The notes under the pieces were generated by a model. That model was not told the origin of the DNA. It searched no databases and saw nothing but the letters and a program-made list of their open reading frames with translations. A program made the translations under genes and the position numbers. This document shows positions 43,726 to 51,081 of a stretch of 64,000 nucleotides of DNA, one piece after another; the stretch's first letter is position 1, and each line of letters begins with the position of its first letter. Location of the stretch: assembly GCA_964247705.1 (NCBI GenBank), contig CAXTVQ010000020.1:4047-68046 (forward strand), written 5' to 3'. Origin of the DNA: LMUY01 sp964247705. Its GTDB lineage: Bacteria > Pseudomonadota > Alphaproteobacteria > Acetobacterales > Acetobacteraceae.

Positions 43726-44441
43726 GCACGCCGGCGCTCGTGGTGGACAAGGTCGATGCCGGCTACGGCGACGCCGCCGTGTTGTTCGGGGCCTCGTTCA
43801 CCGTGAACGAGGGGGAGATCGTCGCCATCGTCGGCGCGAACGGGGCCGGCAAGACCACGCTGCTCTCGACCGTTGCAGGGCTGGTGCCGGCCCGCGCAGG
43901 ACGCGTCGTCTTCCGTGGCCGCGATATCACGAACCGGGCCGCCCACAAGCTGCCGGGCGACGGCCTGGCGCTGGTGCCGGAGGGGGGCCGGCTGTTCCCC
44001 TTCATGACGGTGGAGGAGAACCTGATGCTCGGCGCCTACTCCCCCGCCAACCGCGGCGGGCTGCCAGTGCGGCTGGCGGAGGTGATGGACATCTTCCCCA
44101 TCCTGCGCGAGCGCCGGTCCCAGGAAGCCGGCAAGCTCTCCGGCGGCGAGCGCCAGATGTGCGCCATTGCACGGGCGCTGATGTGCCGGCCGACCTTGCT
44201 CATGCTGGACGAGCCCTCCGTCGGCCTGTCGCCGCTGATGGTCGGGCGGGTGTTCGAGATCACCGAGCGGCTGGCCCGGCGCGAAGGCCTGACCGTGGTC
44301 ATCGTGGAACAGAATGTCACCGAGGCGCTCGAGGTCGCGGACCGTGCCTACATCCTGGACCACGGCCAGACCGTGCGCGAGGGCGCCGCCACGGCACTCC
44401 GGCAGGACAGGGAGATCCAGGCGACCTACATGGGATTGTGA
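43722..44441 (+). CDS. livF: Branched-chain amino acid-type ABC ATPase, LivF family
   Basis: This 239-residue ATPase has Walker A GANGAGKT (about 37-44), a canonical signature LSGGERQMCAIARAL and Walker B LLMLDEPSVGLSP. The canonical loop here complements the divergent loop of LivG, so the heterodimer has one consensus and one variant site. The ATG overlaps the livG stop. It is the last gene of the transporter operon. Confidence 0.93.
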   Translation: MSTPALVVDKVDAGYGDAAVLFGASFTVNEGEIVAIVGANGAGKTTLLSTVAGLVPARAGRVVFRGRDITNRAAHKLPGDGLALVPEGGRLFPFMTVEENLMLGAYSPANRGGLPVRLAEVMDIFPILRERRSQEAGKLSGGERQMCAIARALMCRPTLLMLDEPSVGLSPLMVGRVFEITERLARREGLTVVIVEQNVTEALEVADRAYILDHGQTVREGAATALRQDREIQATYMGL

Positions 44442-44480
44442 CCCGGCCGCCGCGACACTTCCTCGAGTGATCCTGCTGGC

Positions 44481-45185
44481 TTACTGGTCCAGGCTGAGCG
44501 CAGCTTCCGCAGTCTTGACGGCCTCTTGCGCCTTGGTCAGCCGATCCTGCTGATCCTTGTCGGCTTGGTCGATCAGGTCCGAATACGACTTCCAATCGCT
44601 CGCCAAAGCTGGCGGCATTCCGGCACTGAGGCGAGCGCGAAGGCGCGCCATCTGCTGTTGGCGCGAGAGTTTGGCTGGCTGCTCGGTCCAATCGTCGTCA
44701 TACACGCCGACGCCGCAAACCTGGTCGTCTGCCCTGATGTAGTAAGTCGTTTTCGGCACGGCCACAGAGCTGCCCGGCCGAGGGAACAAGTAGCGGATAG
44801 TGAGAACGCGGTTGGGTTGAGCCGTTTCGAGCATCTTGGCGATGAAGTAGTTGCCCGTTGGATCGTGCAGGTCCCGCACCTGATGATCGCGAAGCCCGGT
44901 GCTTGGATGGGCCGTCATCACGCCGTCCGGCCCAACGCAGAAAACGTACGTGTCTTGGGTCCTGAAGCCGTTCTGCCCGGCATTGAATTCAGCCAGTGCT
45001 TTGACCTTGTCGGCTTTGACCGCCGCCGTGACGCGTTGGAGCATGTAGCGGGCTTCGCTCTCGCCGGAGGCTCCGCAGTCGCCTGGCGCTTCGGCAAAGC
45101 CGCACGCGCTTGCCGAAGCGAGCGGTACGCCAGAGAGGAAGAAGGCAAATAGGAGCAGGTTGATGACGGCTCGTGCTTGCGGCAT
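44481..45185 (-). CDS. Secreted Cache-domain protein with C-terminal coiled coil
   Basis: This 234-residue protein has a Sec signal peptide (hydrophobic core 8-23, cleavage near ASAS-AC). A single Cache-like sensor domain spans about 44-165, with VKALAEFNAGQNGF, FCVGPDGVMTAHPS and the DPTGNYFIAKMLETA helix. These are features of ligand-binding domains in chemoreceptors and kinases. No membrane anchor or signalling domain follows, only a charged helix rich in Lys, Gln and Ala (about 172-232). It may be a free periplasmic ligand-binding partner. Codon use is less GC-biased than that of its neighbours, suggesting transfer. Confidence 0.72.
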   Translation of the reverse strand: MPQARAVINLLLFAFFLSGVPLASASACGFAEAPGDCGASGESEARYMLQRVTAAVKADKVKALAEFNAGQNGFRTQDTYVFCVGPDGVMTAHPSTGLRDHQVRDLHDPTGNYFIAKMLETAQPNRVLTIRYLFPRPGSSVAVPKTTYYIRADDQVCGVGVYDDDWTEQPAKLSRQQQMARLRARLSAGMPPALASDWKSYSDLIDQADKDQQDRLTKAQEAVKTAEAALSLDQ

Positions 45186-45243
45186 GACTTTCTCCTTCGT
45201 TGCGGTCCTGGTTGAGGTCGAGATCGGCTTGGCACTGATTAGG

Positions 45244-45468
45244 TCAAGCGGCCCCGGGCTTGGGCGTGCTGGTCAGTTGTGCGACCAACGTTCCACTGCC
45301 TGAGTGCGTGTTGGCAATCGAAATGTCAGTGTTGTTGCCGACGCTGGTGGCCTTCACGATGCTCTCGTCGAAGCCGGACATGCCGATCGTCTCGGCGTGA
45401 CTGGATCCCTGCTCGATTGCGGCGTCAGCCGCCCGGCGGGATCGCTCCTGTCGCAGGGCAAAATGCAC
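45244..45468 (-). CDS. Small hypothetical protein
   Basis: An open frame of 74 codons from a GTG start, with an in-frame ATG at codon 30 that would give 45 residues. The C-terminal part (SVGNNTDISIANTHSGSGT) is rich in Asn, Ser, Thr and Gly, like a short beta-strand repeat of a secreted or surface protein, but no signal peptide is seen. The upstream part may be frame-shifted or not translated. It lies 58 bases upstream of the Cache-protein gene on the same strand and could be in its transcript. I do not recognise a family. Confidence 0.4.
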   Translation of the reverse strand: MHFALRQERSRRAADAAIEQGSSHAETIGMSGFDESIVKATSVGNNTDISIANTHSGSGTLVAQLTSTPKPGAA

Positions 45469-45613
45469 TGGAACCGCTGCGGAGGAGCTTGGGAATGTAA
45501 CTGCCGGATGTGTCTAGGCTGACGGGCCGGGAACGGCTGTCCGAGACAGGTTCAGGCGCCTAGACCCGCCGCGGGATGCCACCCGGCGCTCGGCGCGAAA
45601 CCTTGGCTACGAT

Positions 45614-45641
45614 CGCCCCCTCCCTCGAGGGGAAGGGGCGA
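45614..45641. terminator. Possible hairpin terminator after DUF3309 gene
   Basis: A GC-rich, slightly imperfect inverted repeat around the hexamer CTCGAG lies ten bases beyond the stop of the DUF3309 gene on the minus strand. The stem is strong but there is no clear T run, so termination is only likely. Confidence 0.4.
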
Positions 45642-45650
45642 GAAGGTCGG

Positions 45651-45800
45651 TTAAATGCGGCCCAGTACCAGCAGGACGATCAGGATCAGGACTATCAGGC
45701 CGATACCGCCTGTGGGGCCGTAACCCCAGCCGGAGCTGTAGCCGTAGCCGCCGCCGCCGAGCAGAAGAACGATCAGGATTATAACGAGTATGGTACTCAC
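45651..45800 (-). CDS. DUF3309 family small membrane protein
   Basis: A 49-residue protein with two hydrophobic stretches (4-15 and 33-46) around a Gly/Tyr-rich loop (GGGGYGYSSGWGYGPTGG). This is the pattern of DUF3309 proteins, common and uncharacterised in Alphaproteobacteria. The GTG start has an AAGGGG site eight bases upstream. It stands alone between the small hypothetical gene and the dienelactone hydrolase. Confidence 0.85.
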   Translation of the reverse strand: MSTILVIILIVLLLGGGGYGYSSGWGYGPTGGIGLIVLILIVLLVLGRI

Positions 45801-45910
45801 GGGTGACACCCCTTCCGGTGTTGCTTGCCGCATGCCAACGTGTTGCGGTCCCGTAAGTTCTGACGCGAGCGTGCCTGAGCCTTGACCTTTGTGAATCCGA
45901 AAGGGGTGTG

Positions 45911-46582
45911 TCAGCCGCGCCGCAGATGGCGGCCCAGGAAGTCGAGGGTACGGTGCTGCGCCTGGTCCGCCGCAACCGGGTTGAAGCTGTCGCGCTCGTC
46001 GCAGCCGAAGCCGTGACCGGCGCCCTCGTACACGTAGATCTCGGTCCCGGGTTGGGACGCGCGGATCGCCTCGACGTCGGCCATCGGGATGCCGTGGTCT
46101 TCGGCGCCGAAATGGAGCTGCACGGCGCAGCGCGGCAACTCCTCGCGTGTGGCCGCGATGCCGCCGCCATACCAACCGACCGCCGCCTCGAACTGGTCGG
46201 CCCGTGTGGCGCCCCACCAGGCAATCGTGCCGCCCCAGCAATAACCGACGATGCCGATCGAAGAGGTGCCGAGCGCATCCGCCGCGGCCAACACGTCCGC
46301 CATCGCGCCCTCGTTCGGCACCTGGGCCCGCAACGCCATGCCGCGCTTGCGGTCCGCCTCGCCGTAGCCGAGTTCGACGCCGGGTTCGGCGCGGTCGAAC
46401 AGCGCGGGCGCGATCACGAGGTAGCCCTCCGCGGCGAAGCGGTCGCAGACCCGGCGCATGTGGCTGTTCACGCCGAAGATCTCCTGGATCACCACCAACC
46501 CAGCGACGGCGTCCGCGGGGCCGGCCTTGTAGGCGCCGAGCTTATGGCCGTCGGTGGCAGTCAACTCGATCATCTGTCCCAT
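45911..46582 (-). CDS. Dienelactone hydrolase family protein
   Basis: This 223-residue alpha/beta hydrolase has the dienelactone hydrolase triad: Cys115 in GYCWGG, Asp162 in FGAEDHGIP and His190 in GAGHGF. The early VIQEIFGVNSHMRRV block is also typical. Such enzymes open dienelactone in chlorocatechol breakdown, but many family members are general carboxylesterases. No catechol genes are nearby, so the substrate is open. It is divergent from the DUF4169 gene. Confidence 0.9.
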   Translation of the reverse strand: MGQMIELTATDGHKLGAYKAGPADAVAGLVVIQEIFGVNSHMRRVCDRFAAEGYLVIAPALFDRAEPGVELGYGEADRKRGMALRAQVPNEGAMADVLAAADALGTSSIGIVGYCWGGTIAWWGATRADQFEAAVGWYGGGIAATREELPRCAVQLHFGAEDHGIPMADVEAIRASQPGTEIYVYEGAGHGFGCDERDSFNPVAADQAQHRTLDFLGRHLRRG

Positions 46583-46643
46583 TTCGTCGCTCCTTGATTG
46601 GTGGAAGGGTGGCAGTGGCAGGCAGGTGGGGGTAGGAGGCCGC

Positions 46644-46838
46644 ATGGTCGAGATCATAAACCTGCGCAAGGCACGTAAGGGCAAAGTACGTGCTGAGAAG
46701 GCCACCGAAGCGGCCGAGAACCGCGCCCGCCATGGCCGCACCCGCGCCGAACGCGACCGCGAGGACGCAGAGGCCGAGCAGGTGCGCCGGGTGCTGGACG
46801 GCGCCCAGCTTGATGACGGCAAGTCGGAACGGCCGTGA
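46644..46838 (+). CDS. DUF4169 family small protein
   Basis: A 64-residue, highly charged protein that starts MVEIINLRKARKGKVRAEK and continues with an AAENRARHGRTRAER helix, the hallmark of DUF4169. It is predicted to be one long helix rich in Arg, Glu and Ala. A GGAGG site lies just before the ATG. The stop overlaps the next start (GTGA), coupling it to the YdcF-like gene. The role is unknown. Confidence 0.85.
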   Translation: MVEIINLRKARKGKVRAEKATEAAENRARHGRTRAERDREDAEAEQVRRVLDGAQLDDGKSERP

Positions 46839-47638
46839 TCTTCTTCCTGGTCAAGGTGATCGAGGCGGCGCTGCTGCCCTCGGCGTTGCTGGTGGAGTGC
46901 GCGGTCGCCGGCTTGCTGCTGCGGCGGTGGTTGCTGGGCCGCGCGCTGCTGGTACTGGGCGTGGCGGGGCTGGCCGCCTGCCTGGTGCTGCCGGTCGACT
47001 CCTGGGCGCTCGGCCCGCTGGAGGACCGGTTCCCTGCCATTGCCGCCTTTCCGGCCCGGGTGGACGGCGTGATCGTGCTGGGGGGCGCGATCGATGAACT
47101 GACCAGCCGCGACCACGGCGACCCCGTGCTGAACGAGGCCGCCAACCGCATTACCACATTCGCCATCCTCGCCCGGCACTATCCCGCGGCAAAGCTCGTC
47201 TTCACCGGGGGGTCCGGCGCGCTGACCGCGGGTTCCAGCGAGGCGGAGTATGCCCGCATCCTGCTCACCGGATTGGGGGTGGCGCCGGACCGCGTGACGT
47301 ACGAGGACCGCTCCCGCACCACGGTGGAGAATGCCGTGTTCAGCCGGGACCTGGTGCATCCCGCACCCGGCGAGGTGTGGGCGCTGGTCACCTCCGCCAG
47401 CCACATGCCGCGCGCCGTGGGCGTGTTCCGCGGCGCCGGGTGGGACGTGCTGCCGTGGCCGACCGGGCCCAAGTCGCGCACCGGGCTGTTCCCATTGTCC
47501 CGCCCGTTCGGCGCCAAGCTCGCGTTGCTGGACGCGGCGGCGCACGAATGGGTCGGGCTGGCCGGCTACTGGCTCACCGGCAGGACGGGCTCGCTGCTGC
47601 CGTCCCCCCAGGCCCCCACTTCGTCGAGCGGCTCCTGA
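46835..47638 (+). CDS. YdcF/ElyC family membrane protein (DUF218)
   Basis: This 267-residue protein has two N-terminal transmembrane helices (about 3-27 and 34-54) and a DUF218 domain. The domain has GVIVLGGAIDE, FTGGSGAL with SEAEYARILL, EDRSRTTVENAVFS and TSASHMPRAVGVFR. ElyC-type relatives act in envelope polysaccharide or lipid-carrier metabolism. GTG start. Its last 73 bases overlap the end of rmuC on the other strand, an unusually long tail-to-tail overlap. Confidence 0.88.
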   Translation: MIFFLVKVIEAALLPSALLVECAVAGLLLRRWLLGRALLVLGVAGLAACLVLPVDSWALGPLEDRFPAIAAFPARVDGVIVLGGAIDELTSRDHGDPVLNEAANRITTFAILARHYPAAKLVFTGGSGALTAGSSEAEYARILLTGLGVAPDRVTYEDRSRTTVENAVFSRDLVHPAPGEVWALVTSASHMPRAVGVFRGAGWDVLPWPTGPKSRTGLFPLSRPFGAKLALLDAAAHEWVGLAGYWLTGRTGSLLPSPQAPTSSSGS

Positions 47639-48783
47639 ACGCCCTCCACGTCCCGCAGCTTGCGCGCGACCACGCGGGTGCGGGTGCGGGCGTCCTCGAT
47701 CGTGCGGGCCATGGTGCCGGCGTTGCGGCCGAGCCGTTCCAGTACCTCGTCCATCCGCACCATCTCCTGCCGGGTCGCACCTAGCAGCCGGCCGATCTGC
47801 TCGGCTTTCTGCTCCAGTGCCAACGTGACGTAGCCGAGGTGCACCGTGCGCAGCAGCCCGGGCAGCAGCCCCGGCCCCATCAGCAGGACGCGGTGGTCGC
47901 GGCCTAACTCGTCCACCAGGCCCGGCATGCGCGCGGCCTCGGCGTAGAGCCCGTCGGTCGGCAGATAGAGTACGGCGAACTCGGTGGTGAGCGGCGGCGC
48001 GATATACTTGCTGGAAATCCGCCGCGCCTCGACACGCAATACCGCCTCGAGTGCCCGTCTGGCCGCTCGCTCCCCCTCCGCGTCGCCGGACGCCGCCGCA
48101 TCCAGCAGTCGTTCGTAATCGGCCAGCGGAAGCTTGGCATCGATCGGCAGCAACGGGCGGCTGCCGCCTTGGCCCGGCATGCGGACGGCGAACTCCACCA
48201 CCCGGCCTTCGCCGATCGGCACGTTGCTGTCGTAGCTGCCCGCCGGCAGCAGGTCGTCCAGCAACGTGCGCAACTGCGCCTCGCCCCAGCCGCCGCGGGT
48301 TTTCACGTTGGAGAAGATGCGCTTGAGGTCGCCGATGCCGGCGCTGACGGCCGCCACCTCGCCCATCGCCTTCTGCACGGCGGCGAACTGCTCCAGCACG
48401 CGGCCGAAGCTCGTGCTCATTTGCTGCTCCACCGCCGCGTGGAGCTGGCTGCCGACGGTCCGCTCGATCGTGGCCAGCCGGGCGGCGCTCGCTTCGGCCA
48501 TCTCGCGCAGCTTCATTTCGAGCAGCAGCGCCGTGCGGCCGGTGGCCTGCTGCGCCTCCATCCGCACCTGCTCGAGCTGGCTGGAGAGCATGCGTTCGCC
48601 GGCCTGCATTTGCGTCCGCGCCGCCTCGATACCTTGGTGGGACGCTACGGCCGCCGCCTGCACGGCCGCGTTGCCGCGCAGCACCGCGGCCAGGATGGCC
48701 AGCAGCAGCACCGCCCCCAAAGCGAGCAAGGCCGCGACGACGGCCGGCCAGGGGATATCGCCGATAGACACAACGCGCTCCAC
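47566..48783 (-). CDS. rmuC: DNA recombination protein RmuC
   Basis: This 405-residue protein has an N-terminal transmembrane helix (about 12-36), a coiled-coil region (about 45-160) and the RmuC nuclease-like domain. The domain blocks are NVKTRGGWGEAQLRTLLDDLLPAGSYD, PIDAKLPLADYERL and FLP-type AVLYLPTDGLYAEA. RmuC limits inverted-repeat recombination. The GTG start has an AGGAAA site. It is divergent from kup. The C-terminal codons overlap the YdcF-like gene. Confidence 0.9.
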   Translation of the reverse strand: MERVVSIGDIPWPAVVAALLALGAVLLLAILAAVLRGNAAVQAAAVASHQGIEAARTQMQAGERMLSSQLEQVRMEAQQATGRTALLLEMKLREMAEASAARLATIERTVGSQLHAAVEQQMSTSFGRVLEQFAAVQKAMGEVAAVSAGIGDLKRIFSNVKTRGGWGEAQLRTLLDDLLPAGSYDSNVPIGEGRVVEFAVRMPGQGGSRPLLPIDAKLPLADYERLLDAAASGDAEGERAARRALEAVLRVEARRISSKYIAPPLTTEFAVLYLPTDGLYAEAARMPGLVDELGRDHRVLLMGPGLLPGLLRTVHLGYVTLALEQKAEQIGRLLGATRQEMVRMDEVLERLGRNAGTMARTIEDARTRTRVVARKLRDVEGVQEPLDEVGAWGDGSSEPVLPVSQ

Positions 48784-48836
48784 GGGGTTTCCTACGCTGC
48801 GCCTTTCGAGTCGCTCGAATCGCTAGGAACTGATTG

Positions 48837-50690
48837 ATGGCCGAGCCGCACAAGCTGCCGATCGTAACTCTCGGCGCGCTCGGCGTCGTGTTCGGCGACA
48901 TCGGCACCAGCCCGCTCTACGCCGTGCAGCAGTGCTTCACCGACGAGCCGTCCTTCGCCAAGGACCCGGCGCTGATCGTCGGTGTCCTTTCACTGATCGT
49001 GTGGTCCATTATCCTGGTCGTCTGCCTGAAATACGCGACCTTCATCCTGCGCGCCGACCATGACGGCGAGGGCGGGACGCTGGCCATGCTCGGCCTGATC
49101 CGCACCAAGGTCCCGGCGGCGAAGTTCGCCCGTCCGGCAGCGTTGACCTTGCTGGTGCTGTTCGGTTCGGCGCTGCTCTACGGCGACGGGGTCGTGACGC
49201 CGGCGATCTCGGTGCTCTCGGCGGTCGAGGGGCTGAAGGTCGCCAGCCCAAGCTTCGGTTCCGTCGTCGTGCCGCTCTCGGCCGCAATCCTGCTGGCCCT
49301 GTTCGTCGTCCAGCATCTGGGGACGGAGCGGGTCGGCCGCCTGTTCGGCCCCGTGATGCTGCTGTGGTTCGCCGTCATCGCCATCCTCGGCCTGATCAGC
49401 GCCGTGCAGCATCCGGCGGTGCTGGCCGCGTTCAACCCGCTCAACGGTTTGCGGCTGCTGTTCGGCCACGGCTGGCCGGGTTACGCGATCCTCGGCGCCG
49501 TCGTGCTGTGCTTCTCGGGCACGGAGGCGTTGTTCGCCGACCTGGGCCATTTCGGCCGCCGCCCGATCGTGCTTGCCTGGTACCTGATCGTGCTGCCGGC
49601 GCTTGGGCTGAACTACCTGGGCCAGGGCGCGCAGTTGCTGCAGGACCCGGGGGCGGCGGACAACCCGTTCTTCGCCATCGTGCCGCACTGGGCCGTGATC
49701 CCGATGGTGCTGTTGGCCACGGTGGCCACGGTGATCGCATCCCAGGCGCTGATCTCGGGGGCGTTCTCACTAACGCAGCAAGCGATCAACATGGGTTTCG
49801 CCCCGCGCTACCGCGTGGTCCACACGTCCGAGGAGACGCGCGGGCAGGTGTACATGCCGGTGATCAACTACGCGCTGATGATCGGGTGCCTGGCTCTGGT
49901 GTTGGGTTTCCGCTCCTCCGCGGCCCTCGGCGCCGCGTATGGGCTGGCGGTGATCGGGACGATGACGGTCACGTCGATCACGTTCTTCGTGGTGACCCGC
50001 CGGGTGTGGGGGTGGGCGCTCGCGGGGTCGGTGGCGCTCTGCGGATTTTTCCTGGTGATCGATCTGGCCTTTCTCGGCGCCAACCTGGCCAAGCTGTTCT
50101 CCGGCGCCTGGGTGCCGTTGCTGATCGGCAGCTTCGTGTTCGGCGTGCTCGCGATCTGCACGGAGGGCCGGTCGCGGTTCCGAAAGGCGCTTGCCGGGTG
50201 GGCGATGCCGTTGACGGATTTCATGGGCCTGGCAAAGGACTGGAAGCAGCGCGAGGGCGGCGGGGCCGTGTTCCTGACCGAGTCGCCCGATACGGTGCCG
50301 CTGGTCGGCCGCCATGAATGGCTGCGCAGCCATGTGCGCCACGAGCAGGTGTTGCTGCTGCGGATGGAAACGACGCGGCACCCGCACGTGCCGCCGGAGG
50401 AGCGGCTGAGCATCGAGGACCTTGGCGACGGTATTTTCCGCGGCGTGGCCCGGTTCGGCTTCATGCACAACCCGGACCTGTCCGAGGCGCTGCAGGACGG
50501 CGCGCCGTTCGATAGCGGCGAAGCCATTTTTTTCCTGCCGCAGGTCTCGGCGATCGGTACATGGCCCTGGTGGCGGCGGGCGCTGCGCCGGATCTACCTG
50601 TTCCTGACCCGCACCGGCCTTACCCCCGTGGAATACTTCAACCTGCCGCCCAACCGGGTGGTCTCAGTCGGGCTCGAATTGGACGTGTAG
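48837..50690 (+). CDS. kup: Low-affinity potassium transporter Kup
   Basis: This 617-residue inner-membrane K+ uptake protein has about twelve transmembrane helices followed by a cytoplasmic tail from about residue 460. The GVVFGDIGTSPLYAVQQCF block (18-36), YGDGVVTPAISVLSAVEGL and the LTDFMGLAKDWKQREGGGAVFLT linker are diagnostic. Length is normal. The ATG has an AGGAA site eight bases upstream. Confidence 0.96.
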   Translation: MAEPHKLPIVTLGALGVVFGDIGTSPLYAVQQCFTDEPSFAKDPALIVGVLSLIVWSIILVVCLKYATFILRADHDGEGGTLAMLGLIRTKVPAAKFARPAALTLLVLFGSALLYGDGVVTPAISVLSAVEGLKVASPSFGSVVVPLSAAILLALFVVQHLGTERVGRLFGPVMLLWFAVIAILGLISAVQHPAVLAAFNPLNGLRLLFGHGWPGYAILGAVVLCFSGTEALFADLGHFGRRPIVLAWYLIVLPALGLNYLGQGAQLLQDPGAADNPFFAIVPHWAVIPMVLLATVATVIASQALISGAFSLTQQAINMGFAPRYRVVHTSEETRGQVYMPVINYALMIGCLALVLGFRSSAALGAAYGLAVIGTMTVTSITFFVVTRRVWGWALAGSVALCGFFLVIDLAFLGANLAKLFSGAWVPLLIGSFVFGVLAICTEGRSRFRKALAGWAMPLTDFMGLAKDWKQREGGGAVFLTESPDTVPLVGRHEWLRSHVRHEQVLLLRMETTRHPHVPPEERLSIEDLGDGIFRGVARFGFMHNPDLSEALQDGAPFDSGEAIFFLPQVSAIGTWPWWRRALRRIYLFLTRTGLTPVEYFNLPPNRVVSVGLELDV

Positions 50691-50700
50691 CGAGACCGCC

Positions 50701-51042
50701 TCATGCGCGGCCGACCGGGCCGAACGCCGAATGTCCGTTCACACGCACGACGCCCGCAAGCAGCCGCAGGGCGTCTGGCCCGCCCTGGTCCCGCAGGTAG
50801 CCACCTTCCATCTCGCCGGCCAGTGCCTCGGCTTGCTCGGCAATGATCTCGGCCGCCCGGCGCAAGGCTTCGCGGGACAACAGCAGTTGAAGGTCGTCAG
50901 ACAGCACGTTCCAATCGGCGAGCATTTCTGGGCTCCATTTGGTGTCACGCCCTTCTGGCTCGGTTGCGCCGCGGATCTGCGAAGCCGCGCGGCAGACCCG
51001 GATATAGAGGCGAATGGTTAACAGCTTCTTGGCGCCGAGCAT
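50701..51042 (-). CDS. Conserved-looking hypothetical protein
   Basis: A 113-residue protein with a basic N-terminal part (MLGAKKLLTIRLYIRVCRAAS) and a predicted helical middle (MLADWNVLSDDLQLLLSREALRRAAEIIAEQAEALAGEME). A short tail follows (RLLAGVVRVNGHSAFG). Codon use suits the genome and the frame is open on one strand only in a convincing way. No recognised family. It converges on kup with ten bases between stops. An earlier GTG one codon upstream is possible. Confidence 0.55.
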   Translation of the reverse strand: MLGAKKLLTIRLYIRVCRAASQIRGATEPEGRDTKWSPEMLADWNVLSDDLQLLLSREALRRAAEIIAEQAEALAGEMEGGYLRDQGGPDALRLLAGVVRVNGHSAFGPVGRA

Positions 51043-51081
51043 CACGGCAGCGTGATAAAGACCGCGTTCAGGACGGCGTGG

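Noticed and set aside
46583..48907. Minus-strand open frame of nearly 1000 codons ending in the dienelactone hydrolase
   Set aside because: Only the last 223 codons are a real protein; the rest runs out of frame through rmuC and antisense to the YdcF-like and DUF4169 genes.
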